Below, piece after piece: positions 15,935-24,716 of a DNA stretch of 32,359 nucleotides. The notes below the pieces were generated by a model that saw only the letters and a program-made list of their open reading frames with translations, was not told the origin of the DNA and ran no database searches. How positions within the stretch are numbered: position 1 is the first letter of the stretch; every line of letters begins with the position of its first letter. The position numbers and the translations under genes are program-made. The stretch is from Vibrio sp. 10N.261.55.A7 (lineage in GTDB: Bacteria; Pseudomonadota; Gammaproteobacteria; Enterobacterales; Vibrionaceae). The stretch covers positions 10,289 to 42,647 of the forward strand of contig NZ_MCWZ01000112.1 of assembly GCF_002877365.1 (NCBI RefSeq), given 5' to 3'.

Positions 15935-15970
15935 TTAGGGTTCCCTCGCCCCCTAACCAAACTAAAAAGG
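15935..15970 (+). promoter_or_regulatory. PreQ1-I-like riboswitch in the yhhQ leader
   Basis: TTAGGG and CCCTAA form stem P1 around the loop TTCCCTCGCC, followed by a CCAAACTAAAAAGG tail. The AGG of the tail can pair with CCT in the loop to form the H-type pseudoknot of class I preQ1 aptamers. That same AAGG is the Shine-Dalgarno sequence of yhhQ, with the ATG six bases later. Ligand binding would therefore hide the ribosome-binding site and switch translation off. The element fits the gene product, a queuosine-precursor transporter. Confidence 0.8.
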
Positions 15971-15976
15971 TCACGC

Positions 15977-16645
15977 ATGAATCACTTTACTTCTGCGCAG
16001 CAGCGCAACGCCCTCTTTTTCTTGGTCTTATTCCATCTGATCATCATTGCATCCAGCAATTACCTGGTGCAGTTACCCTTTACTGTCTTTGGCTTTCATA
16101 CGACTTGGGGTGCATTTACTTTCCCATTTATTTTTCTGGCCACGGATTTAACCGTTCGCGTATTCGGTGCTCAGCTTGCTCGTAAAATTATCTTTTTGGT
16201 GATGTTGCCTGCGCTTGCGGTGTCGTATCTGCTTTCTGTTGTTTTCTTTGAAGGGCAGTTCCAAGGCTTTGGTCAGTTATCTGAATTTAACTTGTTTGTT
16301 GCGCGTATTGCGGCAGCAAGCTTTATGGCTTACATGCTGGGCCAAATATTGGATGTGCATGTCTTTAACCGACTGCGCCAGCTAAAGCAGTGGTGGATAG
16401 CACCGACTTGTTCAACATTATTCGGTAATGCCCTAGATACACTCGCGTTCTTTGCGATTGCTTTCTATCAAAGCCCCGATCCGTTTATGGCTGAGCATTG
16501 GGTTGAGATCGCGCTGGTGGATTACGGCTTCAAACTTATTATCAGTTTAGGTCTGTTTGTTCCTATGTACGGTGTGTTACTGAATTATCTGATTAAGAAA
16601 TTGACGGCTGTGAATCCTGATTTTAAAGCGGTTGGTTCAGCTTAA
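15977..16645 (+). CDS. yhhQ: Queuosine precursor transporter (YhhQ/VUT family)
   Basis: A 222-aa inner-membrane protein of about six helices in the COG1738/VUT family. E. coli YhhQ imports the queuosine precursors preQ0 and preQ1 for tRNA modification. Recognisable segments are SSNYLVQLPFTVFGFHTTWGAFTFPFIFLATDLTVRVFG near the N-terminus and the FGNALDTLAFFAIAF block near residue 155. The gene has its own promoter and a preQ1-I-like aptamer overlapping the ribosome-binding site, consistent with feedback by its transported metabolite. It converges on the Gfo/Idh gene. Confidence 0.93.
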   Translation: MNHFTSAQQRNALFFLVLFHLIIIASSNYLVQLPFTVFGFHTTWGAFTFPFIFLATDLTVRVFGAQLARKIIFLVMLPALAVSYLLSVVFFEGQFQGFGQLSEFNLFVARIAAASFMAYMLGQILDVHVFNRLRQLKQWWIAPTCSTLFGNALDTLAFFAIAFYQSPDPFMAEHWVEIALVDYGFKLIISLGLFVPMYGVLLNYLIKKLTAVNPDFKAVGSA

Positions 16646-16722
16646 TCAGTCAATCAATTGAGTCTTTCTGAAGTTGTTTTATTCAGTTCTTTTTATTGTA
16701 TTAGCGTTCGTTGTAATAGCGA

Positions 16723-17844
16723 TTAAGGGCTCTCGTAATAAGACCAACCATTATCTGTAATCTCGACGGTCTTTCCTGTCTCTATGGATTGTTGTGCTGC
16801 GAGTCCAATAATGACGGCTTTCAGGCCATCTTCGGCGGTGACTTCTACGAGCCCACCTTGAGTGATTGCCTGATGAAACTTCTGGTGCTGATAAAACGTC
16901 GAGCCGTTGTGGTCGCCAGCCGCCAATAGGGCAGGGTCCACGGGAATAGGGATCGCTTCTGGCCCAGTTGGGTTGCGCGGAGATATCACAACTTTCGGCG
17001 TTGGTGGCTCACCCAAGTCTTGATTCCAAAACCTTGTTGGGCCAGGCACAAACGCTTCTACCTTTCCTTCGCTGCCAACAACGGATATTTCCTCTTGATA
17101 CTGTGATCCTTCTGCGAACATACAGAGCTCGAGCATGGCTCGTTGCCCATTAGCGAAATCCACAAGGACATAGGCGTTATCAAGAATGTCAGGTTGTTCG
17201 CCATTATAGCGTTCGTCAATGTGATTGGTGTGTTGGCTTCCCGTGGCATAGACTCGAATGGCTTCGCTTTGGGTTTGTAAACGCATTAAATCGAAGAAGT
17301 GACAGCATTTTTCGACCAGTGTCCCGCCAGTGTTTCGATTAAACCGGTTCCAATCTCCAACCTTTTCGAGGAAGGGGAAGCGATGTTCACGGATACTTAA
17401 TTGGCTAACATGGCCAGCATTTCCACCACTGACCAAATCGATGAGTTTAGCGACCGGTGGCATATAGCGATATTCCATCGCGACCCAAATAGGAGCGGGG
17501 TGCTGACTCACCGCATCTCTTATTCGCTGAACATCTTCCACTGAGGTGACGATAGGCTTCTCGACTAGGACAGGGAGATGGGTGGTTTCTAATAGCGTTA
17601 ATAGTTGGTTCGCATGGCAATGGTTGGGGCTTGCTATCACAATGGCATCGATATCTGAACGCTTGAGAAGCTCCTCAACGGAAGAGGTAAATACGATAGA
17701 GCTATCGAGTGTTTTGATCGCATCCTGCATCATTTTATCTGGCTCGAAAACGGCAATAACTGAAGCGCCTAGCAGTAACTGAATATTACGAATGTGCTCT
17801 TGCCCCATCATTCCACACCCAATGAAAGCGTATCGAATTGCCAT
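16723..17844 (-). CDS. Gfo/Idh/MocA family NAD(P)-dependent oxidoreductase
   Basis: A 373-aa soluble dehydrogenase. An N-terminal Rossmann fold (residues 1-125) begins AIRYAFIGCGMMGQEHIRN with the GxGxxG-type nucleotide loop. VLVEKP is the conserved EKP motif that carries the catalytic lysine. GGTLVEKCCHFFDLMR in the C-terminal alpha/beta domain supplies the usual active-site His/Asp. Family members oxidise sugars, inositols, sugar acids or related polyols; the substrate cannot be read from sequence. It lies 59 bases downstream of the GntR-type regulator in the same direction and probably shares its promoter, opposite to the TRAP genes. Confidence 0.88.
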   Translation of the reverse strand: MAIRYAFIGCGMMGQEHIRNIQLLLGASVIAVFEPDKMMQDAIKTLDSSIVFTSSVEELLKRSDIDAIVIASPNHCHANQLLTLLETTHLPVLVEKPIVTSVEDVQRIRDAVSQHPAPIWVAMEYRYMPPVAKLIDLVSGGNAGHVSQLSIREHRFPFLEKVGDWNRFNRNTGGTLVEKCCHFFDLMRLQTQSEAIRVYATGSQHTNHIDERYNGEQPDILDNAYVLVDFANGQRAMLELCMFAEGSQYQEEISVVGSEGKVEAFVPGPTRFWNQDLGEPPTPKVVISPRNPTGPEAIPIPVDPALLAAGDHNGSTFYQHQKFHQAITQGGLVEVTAEDGLKAVIIGLAAQQSIETGKTVEITDNGWSYYESP

Positions 17845-17903
17845 GTTAACTCCTTTAATGTGTTGCCACGAATAGTGATTTAGTTTCTATAAAGCGGCCA
17901 TTG

Positions 17904-18638
17904 TTATGACATTCTTGACACGTAGTGACACGTTTCAGGGTTGAACCAAGTTCTTGAGTATTCCTCGACTTTTTGTTCGTCCGTCCAACTGATACGTTCT
18001 ATCCAGCCAACGGAGGTGTTAGCTGGAACGCCAAGGATATCAGCAGACCAAGCGTCTGCCTTTTTGATGCTAATACGGTCTTCAACGTGGCCAATCCAGA
18101 AGTTGAAATGTTCGCGATAATGGCGATACAGCGACTCATCGAGAGATTGAGCATTAAGTGCGTCACAATGTTCAGCGCGAATCCACATTTCTTCAGCCGC
18201 AATAATGGTTTTGTTGAGAAAACGTTGACGCTCTATTCGCCAAAATTGGGTATCTTCTGATACACCGAAGTGTTTGGCGACATCAACGTTTGGCTCTTTG
18301 CGTACACTCAGTGTGTTTGCGTGTGGTGTTCCGCCCCCGTCTAAAAGTTCTAGACGAAACAATTGATACGCGGCCTCTTTAGGTGGGTTTTTCACATAAG
18401 TACCACTTCCTTGCCGTCGCTCAAGTAAGCCCTTTTCTTCGAGTAAAGCCAGTGCTTTTCTCAGTGTGCCAACCGCAACATTTAGCTCTGTGGCTAAATC
18501 GGTTTCTACGGGGAGTCGCTCATTTGCACGCCAGTGCCCTGCATTGATCTCTCGTATAAGTAGTTCACTGATTTGAACGTACTTAGGTTTTCTCTTCGGC
18601 TGGTTCTGTGTGGTGTCAGTAGGGAAATCGATTTCCAT
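17904..18638 (-). CDS. GntR family (HutC-type, UTRA domain) transcriptional regulator
   Basis: A 244-aa repressor-like protein. The winged helix-turn-helix is at about residues 18-83 (KYVQISELLIREINAGHW...GTLRKALALLEEKGLLERRQGSGTYV), followed by a UTRA ligand-binding domain (about 95-240), which defines the HutC subfamily. UTRA domains usually bind a metabolite of the pathway they control. It is divergent from the TRAP transporter genes, and the 244-bp region between holds a long inverted repeat likely to be its operator. It probably represses both its own operon (with the Gfo/Idh gene) and the transporter. Confidence 0.9.
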   Translation of the reverse strand: MEIDFPTDTTQNQPKRKPKYVQISELLIREINAGHWRANERLPVETDLATELNVAVGTLRKALALLEEKGLLERRQGSGTYVKNPPKEAAYQLFRLELLDGGGTPHANTLSVRKEPNVDVAKHFGVSEDTQFWRIERQRFLNKTIIAAEEMWIRAEHCDALNAQSLDESLYRHYREHFNFWIGHVEDRISIKKADAWSADILGVPANTSVGWIERISWTDEQKVEEYSRTWFNPETCHYVSRMS

Positions 18639-18686
18639 TTTTATCTCGCACTATTCTTTGTCGCTAGCCAAATTGAAGCTACATAT

Positions 18687-18787
18687 CACTTTCATTATCA
18701 ATTCATTTACAATTGATTTACATGTTGAGATTACACTGTTAGGGTTGTCTTGCAAACTAAAATGTAAATGAATGGTGAATGAAAGTG
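18687..18787. promoter_or_regulatory. Symmetric operator-like arms between GntR and TRAP genes
   Basis: Two 25-base arms (18687-18711 and 18763-18787) are inverted copies matching at 22 of 25 positions: CACTTTCATT plus ATTCATTTACA on the left, TGTAAATGAAT plus AATGAAAGTG on the right, with a 51-base spacer. Another TTTACA half-site lies at 18717-18722. The arms are good candidates for paired GntR/HutC operators that could loop the DNA between them. Confidence 0.7.
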
Positions 18788-18882
18788 GGTTTTCTCTCTT
18801 CGATTTAATGATTTGGTGAGCTGAAATTACTCCGCTTTAGCTCTGGGTGACTAAAGCAAATTGAAAGCTGGGGAAAGGAAAA

Positions 18883-19422
18883 ATGAAGCTATTGCATGGA
18901 AGCTATTTGCTAATAGAAGCGCTCAATACTCGAATAATCTGGGCAGGCAGGCAGGTGGCTTGGGTTCTCGTCATGGCAATGGTTTTGACCATTTTATTAC
19001 AGGTGTTCTGTCGATACGCATTATCCAACGCGCTACCTTGGCCTGAAGAGGTTGCTAGAGCATTAATGATTTGGATGATGGCGCTCGTCGCGGCGGGTGC
19101 GTACCGAACCGGTGGGTTTGTGGCAATCGAGATGCTGCAAGACTACTTGCCTACACGCTTAGCTCAGTGTTTAAAAATTACCTTATTGGTTCTTTCTGCC
19201 TTAGTGCTTTGGAAGCTCTCAAGTTTAGGTGTCGAGTTTTTTGAGCGTGGATTTCGAACTCGAGCCGCATCCTTTCATTTGTCTAGAGCGTGGATTTATC
19301 TCGCTATGCCCGTCTGTTTTATCACGATGTTGATGGTCAATATCGAACTGATTTTAAAGAATCTCCTGAGTGTATTTAGCCAAGGTTCAGAGTCTAAAAC
19401 AAAAGAGGTTAACCCATGTTAG
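18883..19422 (+). CDS. TRAP transporter small permease (DctQ type)
   Basis: A 179-aa membrane protein with four predicted helices, the standard DctQ topology. WPEEVARALMIWMMALVAAGAYRTGGFVAIEM near residues 47-78 is the characteristic DctQ segment. The start ATG follows GGGGAAAGGAAAA. Its stop overlaps the start of the large permease by seven bases, so the two are translationally coupled. With the large permease and binding protein it forms a sodium-driven tripartite importer. Confidence 0.93.
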   Translation: MKLLHGSYLLIEALNTRIIWAGRQVAWVLVMAMVLTILLQVFCRYALSNALPWPEEVARALMIWMMALVAAGAYRTGGFVAIEMLQDYLPTRLAQCLKITLLVLSALVLWKLSSLGVEFFERGFRTRAASFHLSRAWIYLAMPVCFITMLMVNIELILKNLLSVFSQGSESKTKEVNPC

Positions 19423-20705
19423 TTCTATTTTTGCCTTTGTTCTTAATACTTCTGCTGATAGGGCTACCGGTTTTCTTTGCCACTCTTTTTGCGCCAGGCG
19501 CAATGATGCTGGCTTTGGGCATGGACCGAGACTTACCGATGCTATTTCGTAATATCTATAACGGGATTGATTCGTTCCCATTGATGGCGATCCCTTTCTT
19601 TATGCTTGCTGGAGAGCTGATGAACCGTGGCGGTATTACGCTGCAATTGGTTAATTTTTCTCAGGCGTTCATCGGCCATGTCCGAGGTGGGCTTGCACAC
19701 GTCAATATTTTATCGAGCATGTTATTTGCGGGATTATCTGGTTCTGCGGTGGCTGATACTTCAGCGCTCGGTTCTATGTTGATTCCTGCCATGGAAAAGA
19801 ATGGTTACTCAAGGCGTTTTGCGGCAGCAATTACCGCGGCTAGCTCTGTGATTGGCCCGATAATTCCACCGTCTGGAATTATGATCATTTACGCCTACAC
19901 CATGGAGGTGTCTGTGGCGGCGTTATTTGCCGCGGGTATCGTCCCTGGTTTGTTGATAGGGCTTGCGCTGATGGGGGTAACGACTCTAATGGCGAAAAAG
20001 CATGACTTTCCCGTTGCCAGTGAGAAAACCACTTGGCCTGAACGAGGTCAAGCAACACGTGCTGCGATATTACCATTGCTGACTCCAGTGTTGATATTGG
20101 GCGGAATTGTGGGTGGGGTGTTTACGCCAACTGAAGCGTCGGCGATTGCGGTTGGCTACGCGTTATTTCTCAGCTTATTCGTGCTGAAAACCATTAAGCT
20201 TAAAGAGCTGCCTGATTTATTTGCTCGCTCTGCATCAGCATCAGCGGTGGTATTGCTGCTTGTTGGCTCTGCCTTAGCATTTAAAACGGTTGTCAGCTTG
20301 TCTCATGCTGCCGAAGACTTAGCGGACTGGGTGTTGGCTATAAGCGACAACCCGTTAATGCTTCTGTTTGCGATCAATATTTTACTCTTCATTGTTGGGA
20401 TGTTTTTAGATGCGGGCCCAGCCATCATCATTTTAGGTCCAATCCTTGCGCCCATATTCATTTCGATCGGCATCGATCCTGTTCATTTCGCCATTATTAT
20501 GAGCGTGAATTTAACTGTAGGTTTGGCCACGCCACCAATGGGACTGGTGTTGTTTGTTGCTTCAAGCGTGTCAGGAGAAAAGGTGGAGTCGATAGCAAAA
20601 GAAATTCTGCCCTTTCTGGCAGTGGAAATGCTCGTCATTTTCCTCATTACCTTCTTCCCATCCGTATCAATGACGGTTCCAAGGCTCTTTGGGTTGGTCC
20701 AATAA
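19416..20705 (+). CDS. TRAP transporter large permease (DctM type)
   Basis: A 429-aa membrane protein with about twelve hydrophobic segments, the translocation subunit of the TRAP system. Typical DctM motifs are visible: GIDSFPLMAIPFFMLAGELM, LSGSAVADTSALGSMLIPAM, SSVIGPIIPPSGIMIIYA and NLTVGLATPPMGLVLFVA. It is fused neither to DctQ nor to DctP. The binding-protein gene follows after 138 bases, so gene order is Q-M-P rather than the more common P-Q-M. Confidence 0.95.
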   Translation: MLVLFLPLFLILLLIGLPVFFATLFAPGAMMLALGMDRDLPMLFRNIYNGIDSFPLMAIPFFMLAGELMNRGGITLQLVNFSQAFIGHVRGGLAHVNILSSMLFAGLSGSAVADTSALGSMLIPAMEKNGYSRRFAAAITAASSVIGPIIPPSGIMIIYAYTMEVSVAALFAAGIVPGLLIGLALMGVTTLMAKKHDFPVASEKTTWPERGQATRAAILPLLTPVLILGGIVGGVFTPTEASAIAVGYALFLSLFVLKTIKLKELPDLFARSASASAVVLLLVGSALAFKTVVSLSHAAEDLADWVLAISDNPLMLLFAINILLFIVGMFLDAGPAIIILGPILAPIFISIGIDPVHFAIIMSVNLTVGLATPPMGLVLFVASSVSGEKVESIAKEILPFLAVEMLVIFLITFFPSVSMTVPRLFGLVQ

Positions 20706-20843
20706 ATTCTCTGTCTGTAGATGCAGTCGACAGAAATATAAGGTGAAAGGCCTTAGTGAAAAGGCGGAGTTGGGGAAAGCGATAACAATAAGCCCAACAT
20801 GCCTATAAAAACAGAAAGTGAAACAATCAAAAGGAAATAGATT

Positions 20844-21905
20844 ATGAAATTTGCTAAAGCGATGGCGAACGGCCTTACCGCGATGGTTCTTGCTGCTTCA
20901 ATTACTGCTGTGCAAGCGGCTGATTTTCGTTTGAGGGCAGTAGCAAACTCGAACGAGAATGATGAGGATTATGATGGTCTTGTGGTTTTCAAAGACTTCG
21001 TTGAATCTCGCTCAAACGGAAAGATCTCGGTAGAACTCTTTATCGGTACTCAGCTATGCGGCAATGGTACGGAATGTGTTCAAGCTCTAGAAGATGGCTC
21101 GATCGACATTTACGTATCTACCTCGGGTGGTACTGCCAACATGTACCCTTACGTACAGGTTCTTGATTTACCTTATATCTTAGCGGATGACCGAATTGCA
21201 GAAACCGTGCTGAGTGGTTCATTTGTACAGGAAATGAGAAAAGACATCTTGAAGGATTCCGGCAATAAAGTGCGTTTGATGACCATTGGTAACACGGGTG
21301 GTTGGCGTAACTTTGCGAATACCAAACGTACAGTGAGGTCTCCTTCTGATATGGAAGGTCTAAAAATTCGTACTGTCGTTGCTGACCTTCCTCAAGAGTT
21401 GGTGAAGTCACTTGGAGCAAGCCCGACTCCAATCCCTTGGCCTGAGCTATACACTTCATTTCAGACAGGAGTCGTTGAAGGTTCGAAAAACGGCATTACT
21501 GACATCATGGGAATGAAGTTTCCTGAGGCTGGCTTGAAATACGTGACCTTAGATGGCCACGCATACATGGCCGCACTGTGGTTAATGAACAATGAACACT
21601 TTAGCGAAATGCCGGAGGGCCTGCGTAAAGTGGTGGTAGATGGTTTTTATGCGCTGCAGCAAGCAACCTTTGCGTCGCCAAAGCGTAAGTCAATTCAAGC
21701 TTACCAAGATTTCACAAAATCTGGCGGTACATTATACGTGCCAAATCAAGCGGAAAAAGACAAGTTTAAAGCGAAGGCTCAGCCGGTATATCAATGGTTC
21801 AGTAAGAACGTAGATCAAGGCGAGAAGTACTATCAGTTGCTTGTGTCAGAAGCGAGTAAAGCCGAGAAGTCGATAGCGGCAACGTACCAGACAGAACTTA
21901 ACTAG
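20844..21905 (+). CDS. TRAP transporter substrate-binding protein (DctP type)
   Basis: A 353-aa periplasmic protein with a Sec signal peptide (MKFAKAMANGLTAMVLAASITAVQAA, cleavage near residue 26). GLKIRTVVADLPQELVKSLGASPTPIPWPELYTSF contains the conserved arginine that pairs with the ligand carboxylate in DctP proteins, so the ligand is probably a carboxylic acid. C72 and C78 (QLCGNGTEC) may form a periplasmic disulfide. AAAAGGAAAT precedes the ATG. The ligand is unknown: DctP proteins bind C4-dicarboxylates, sugar acids, ectoine, keto acids and others. Confidence 0.93.
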   Translation: MKFAKAMANGLTAMVLAASITAVQAADFRLRAVANSNENDEDYDGLVVFKDFVESRSNGKISVELFIGTQLCGNGTECVQALEDGSIDIYVSTSGGTANMYPYVQVLDLPYILADDRIAETVLSGSFVQEMRKDILKDSGNKVRLMTIGNTGGWRNFANTKRTVRSPSDMEGLKIRTVVADLPQELVKSLGASPTPIPWPELYTSFQTGVVEGSKNGITDIMGMKFPEAGLKYVTLDGHAYMAALWLMNNEHFSEMPEGLRKVVVDGFYALQQATFASPKRKSIQAYQDFTKSGGTLYVPNQAEKDKFKAKAQPVYQWFSKNVDQGEKYYQLLVSEASKAEKSIAATYQTELN

Positions 21906-21916
21906 AGTGCGCAATG

Positions 21917-21958
21917 AATCCTTTTCCATTAAGTCGTTTGGAAGGGGTTCTCTTTATT
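21917..21958 (+). terminator. Candidate terminator after the TRAP binding-protein gene
   Basis: AATCCTTTTCC and GGAAGGGGTT pair over ten positions with one bulge and two G-U pairs, followed by CTCTTTATTTC. It lies 12 bases after the stop and may partly separate the oxygenase gene from the TRAP genes. Confidence 0.55.
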
Positions 21959-22108
21959 TCATTATGCGGGTATCAATCTGACATACCCGTACTCAGATGA
22001 CTTGACGCTTTAAGTACTCACCGCTGTGAAAGTGTATAAACAGCTGTGAGCTTTTTTCATGCTTGTGCGGTAAGTCATTGGCATAAACTATTTTGGAAGG
22101 GCAAGCTA

Positions 22109-23098
22109 ATGCTGAATATTGGGGAAATATCTGAACAAAAAAAAGTTAATGGACGAGACTTTCCATTAGTCGTTCTCCCACCCAACGAATCAGTGGCCGC
22201 TAATCCAGTGTCAATGTTGGACTGGTTCGAGACAAATAAGTCTGACATCCATAGTAAGCTTATCGAGCATGGTGCGGTTTTGTTGCGTGGTTTCCCCGTT
22301 GAGAGCGCTGATAGGTTCGAGCAACTCTTAGATCATTCTGATTATAAGAATAACCCCTACATTGGCGGTGCCGCTCCTCGTGTTCAAGTGACTAAGTCTC
22401 GTGTGGTGACGGCGAATGAAGCGCCTCCGTCAGAAAAAATCCCTTTTCATCATGAGATGGCACAAACACCGAAGCCGCCCGGTTATATCTTTTTTTATTG
22501 CGATACCCCCTCAAAAACGGGAGGAGCGACCTCTATTCTTCACTCGAATGAAATATGCCAGCGGTTTTTTGAGTTAGCGCCAGAGTTTGCTAAGAAGATA
22601 GAGGAACAAGGTGTTCGCTACATTCGATACATGCCAGAAGTCACTGATAATGCATCTCCGATAGGTCGATCTTGGAAAGAGACTTTCAACGTCGAAACTC
22701 GTGAAGAGTGTGAAGAGCTTCTTCGCGAACACAACATGAGCTGGAGTTGGGAAGATGCAGGTGTACTAAAAACAGAGACGTCGACATTACCCGCTATTCG
22801 ATTGGATAAAGAGACGGAGCAGAAGACATTCTTTAACTCTATTGTTGCAGTCTACGATGGTTGGAATGACAGTCGTAATGTGTCGACTGAAGCCGTAGTG
22901 AGTGGTGCTGGTAGTTTGATGGATGCGGATGTCATGGAGAAAACCAAACAGGCGATGGACGAGCTCAGTGTCAATTTTAGGTGGAAAAAAGGGGACGTGT
23001 TATTGGTGAATAATTATACGGTTCTGCATGCAAGGCAGCCTTTCACTGGCCAACGACGTATTCTCGCATCGGTCGCCATAAAAGAGCAAAACGAGTAA
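22109..23098 (+). CDS. TauD/TfdA (SyrP-like) Fe(II)/2-oxoglutarate-dependent oxygenase
   Basis: A 329-aa soluble oxygenase. The iron facial triad is read as H114-x-E116 in PFHHEMAQTP with the distal H307 in NNYTVLHARQPF. GQRR (R316/R317) supplies the arginine that binds 2-oxoglutarate. Glu in place of the usual Asp, and the FHHEMAQ context, are closer to SyrP, clavaminate synthase and asparagine oxygenase than to taurine dioxygenase TauD, so hydroxylation of an amino-acid-like substrate is plausible but unproven. The ATG at 22109 is preceded by GGAAGG at eight bases; an earlier GTG at 22046 lacks a ribosome-binding site. It lies 203 bases after the TRAP binding protein and is likely part of the same function. 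Confidence 0.88.
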   Translation: MLNIGEISEQKKVNGRDFPLVVLPPNESVAANPVSMLDWFETNKSDIHSKLIEHGAVLLRGFPVESADRFEQLLDHSDYKNNPYIGGAAPRVQVTKSRVVTANEAPPSEKIPFHHEMAQTPKPPGYIFFYCDTPSKTGGATSILHSNEICQRFFELAPEFAKKIEEQGVRYIRYMPEVTDNASPIGRSWKETFNVETREECEELLREHNMSWSWEDAGVLKTETSTLPAIRLDKETEQKTFFNSIVAVYDGWNDSRNVSTEAVVSGAGSLMDADVMEKTKQAMDELSVNFRWKKGDVLLVNNYTVLHARQPFTGQRRILASVAIKEQNE

Positions 23099-23201
23099 GT
23101 TGCTAAGGAGTGAACGTAATAAACCTTTCGGGATGCAAGTGGAATGAGAGTAAGCCTCAAGCAAGGGTGTAAAGCGAATGCTCGAGGCGAATTCTATGTT
23201 C

Positions 23202-24695
23202 TTAGGTTGGATTGATTGACAGAGGCCAGCCAGCATCGGATTGGCGACTCGATTCAATTTCAAGCTCTGCGGCTGTTAGCGGATTCTCGGTTAACCATTG
23301 CTTACTTATTGAAAGCTCTAAGCTGTTGCCATTAGCTTTGATGGATACTTCAGGCTGCGTAGCGCTATCTCTTCGGTGAGTTAACAATACCGAAAGCCTC
23401 AGTAATCGAAGGATACGCTGGCTGCTCAATGTACTAATAGCCTGCTGGTCAGGCATTGGAGTTAGCTGTTCTCGGTAGCGTCGTGTGATTTCTGCAATGC
23501 AGTGCTTTTGTGCGCGAGTAAACCCAGGTAGATCGAGCTGTTGCAATAAATAAGCGTTGTGTTTTCCTGCTTGCTTGAAATCGATGGTTAGTCCAATTTC
23601 GTGCAGTTGACATGCAGTAGTAAGGATAGCTTTTGCTTGAGGCTCTGGAAGCCACATTTTCTGATCGCATTGCTCGAGTAGACCACTTGCTGTATCCGCG
23701 ACCTGTTGTGCGTAAGCGATATCCATTTGGTAGCGTTTTTGTACACTCTCAATTGTTCTAGAGCGTATATCGCTTTGACGTAGTTCAGGCACCATTTCGT
23801 AAGCCATTCCTTCACGAAGTGCTCCGCCAGCCAATGTCATGGATTCAATTTCTAGCAATTCAAATATCGCAATGAGAATCGATAGTCCACTCGGGAAGAC
23901 TAACGCACGCTCGAGTGTTAAGCCTTCAATTTCGAGTTCTTCCAATTGATCGGTGAGCATTGCCTGTTTCTGCAAACGTTTCAACTTAGCCAAAGTAATG
24001 ACTTCATCCATTCCTTGCGCCAGCATGATTTCTTGTAGGGCCTGTACTGTGCCACTTGCGCCAACACATACGTCCCATCCAATCTGAGTGTATTGCTCTA
24101 GAATAGGAGAGATGGTTTGTTTCGCGGCACTAATGGCGGAATTGAAGTTTTCTTCGCTCAGTTGGCGATCTTTAAAGTGCTTTTCAAGCCAAGTCACACA
24201 ACCCATTTTTAAGCTGGTTAGTGCTTTCGCATCAAAGCCTTTGCCGATAACGAGTTCTGTACTTGCGCCACCGATGTCGACCACTAAACGACGACCAATG
24301 CCTCCAGAGGTGTGTGCGACACCTTGGTAAATCATGGCGGCTTCTTGTTCGCCTGAAATGACGTGAATCTTGTGACCTAATATCTGATTCGCTTTCTCTA
24401 GAAAAACATCCACATTGGTGGCCGTACGAAGTGTCGCAGTGCCCACGATGCGGATGTTTTCTGTTGGTATATCTTGTAGTCGCTCGGCAAAAAGACTTAA
24501 GCAATCCCATCCACGCTGCATAGCTTCCTGACTCAGCGCATTATCGCTGTCTAACCCTGAGGCTAAACGCACCTTGCGCTTTATCTTGGCCATAGTTTGC
24601 ACGCTGCCACTGATGTGACGCACAACGAGCATATGAAAACTGTTCGACCCAAGGTCGATGGCAGCGTAAAACGCGGGTGAGACTGTTTGGTTCAT
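23202..24695 (-). CDS. gppA: Guanosine-5'-triphosphate,3'-diphosphate pyrophosphatase (GppA)
   Basis: A 497-aa enzyme of the Ppx/GppA exopolyphosphatase family that converts pppGpp to ppGpp and can hydrolyse polyphosphate. The ASKHA-fold phosphate motifs are [14 protein letters not shown] near the N-terminus and [14 protein letters not shown] near residue 145. [14 protein letters not shown] and [13 protein letters not shown] are also family-typical. The C-terminal HD-like helical region contains [11 protein letters not shown] prefer gppA over ppx because it sits directly downstream of rhlB (21-base gap) as in E. coli, and because of its length. Confidence 0.92.
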   Translation of the reverse strand: MNQTVSPAFYAAIDLGSNSFHMLVVRHISGSVQTMAKIKRKVRLASGLDSDNALSQEAMQRGWDCLSLFAERLQDIPTENIRIVGTATLRTATNVDVFLEKANQILGHKIHVISGEQEAAMIYQGVAHTSGGIGRRLVVDIGGASTELVIGKGFDAKALTSLKMGCVTWLEKHFKDRQLSEENFNSAISAAKQTISPILEQYTQIGWDVCVGASGTVQALQEIMLAQGMDEVITLAKLKRLQKQAMLTDQLEELEIEGLTLERALVFPSGLSILIAIFELLEIESMTLAGGALREGMAYEMVPELRQSDIRSRTIESVQKRYQMDIAYAQQVADTASGLLEQCDQKMWLPEPQAKAILTTACQLHEIGLTIDFKQAGKHNAYLLQQLDLPGFTRAQKHCIAEITRRYREQLTPMPDQQAISTLSSQRILRLLRLSVLLTHRRDSATQPEVSIKANGNSLELSISKQWLTENPLTAAELEIESSRQSDAGWPLSINPT

Positions 24696-24716
24696 AGTCG
24701 ACTAAAGATTCCCTAT

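Noticed and set aside
22023..22049. Two GCTGTGA copies 20 bases apart upstream of the oxygenase gene, as a CRP site
   Set aside because: They are direct rather than inverted and lack the TCACA half-site, so CRP binding is not supported.
16723..23098. The catabolic cluster as a recently acquired genomic island
   Set aside because: No integrase, tRNA, flanking repeats or clear codon-use shift is visible. Accessory status can only be judged by comparing genomes.
22109..23098. Calling the oxygenase tauD (taurine dioxygenase)
   Set aside because: The iron motif is HxE in a SyrP-like context, and no sulfonate ABC transporter genes are adjacent.
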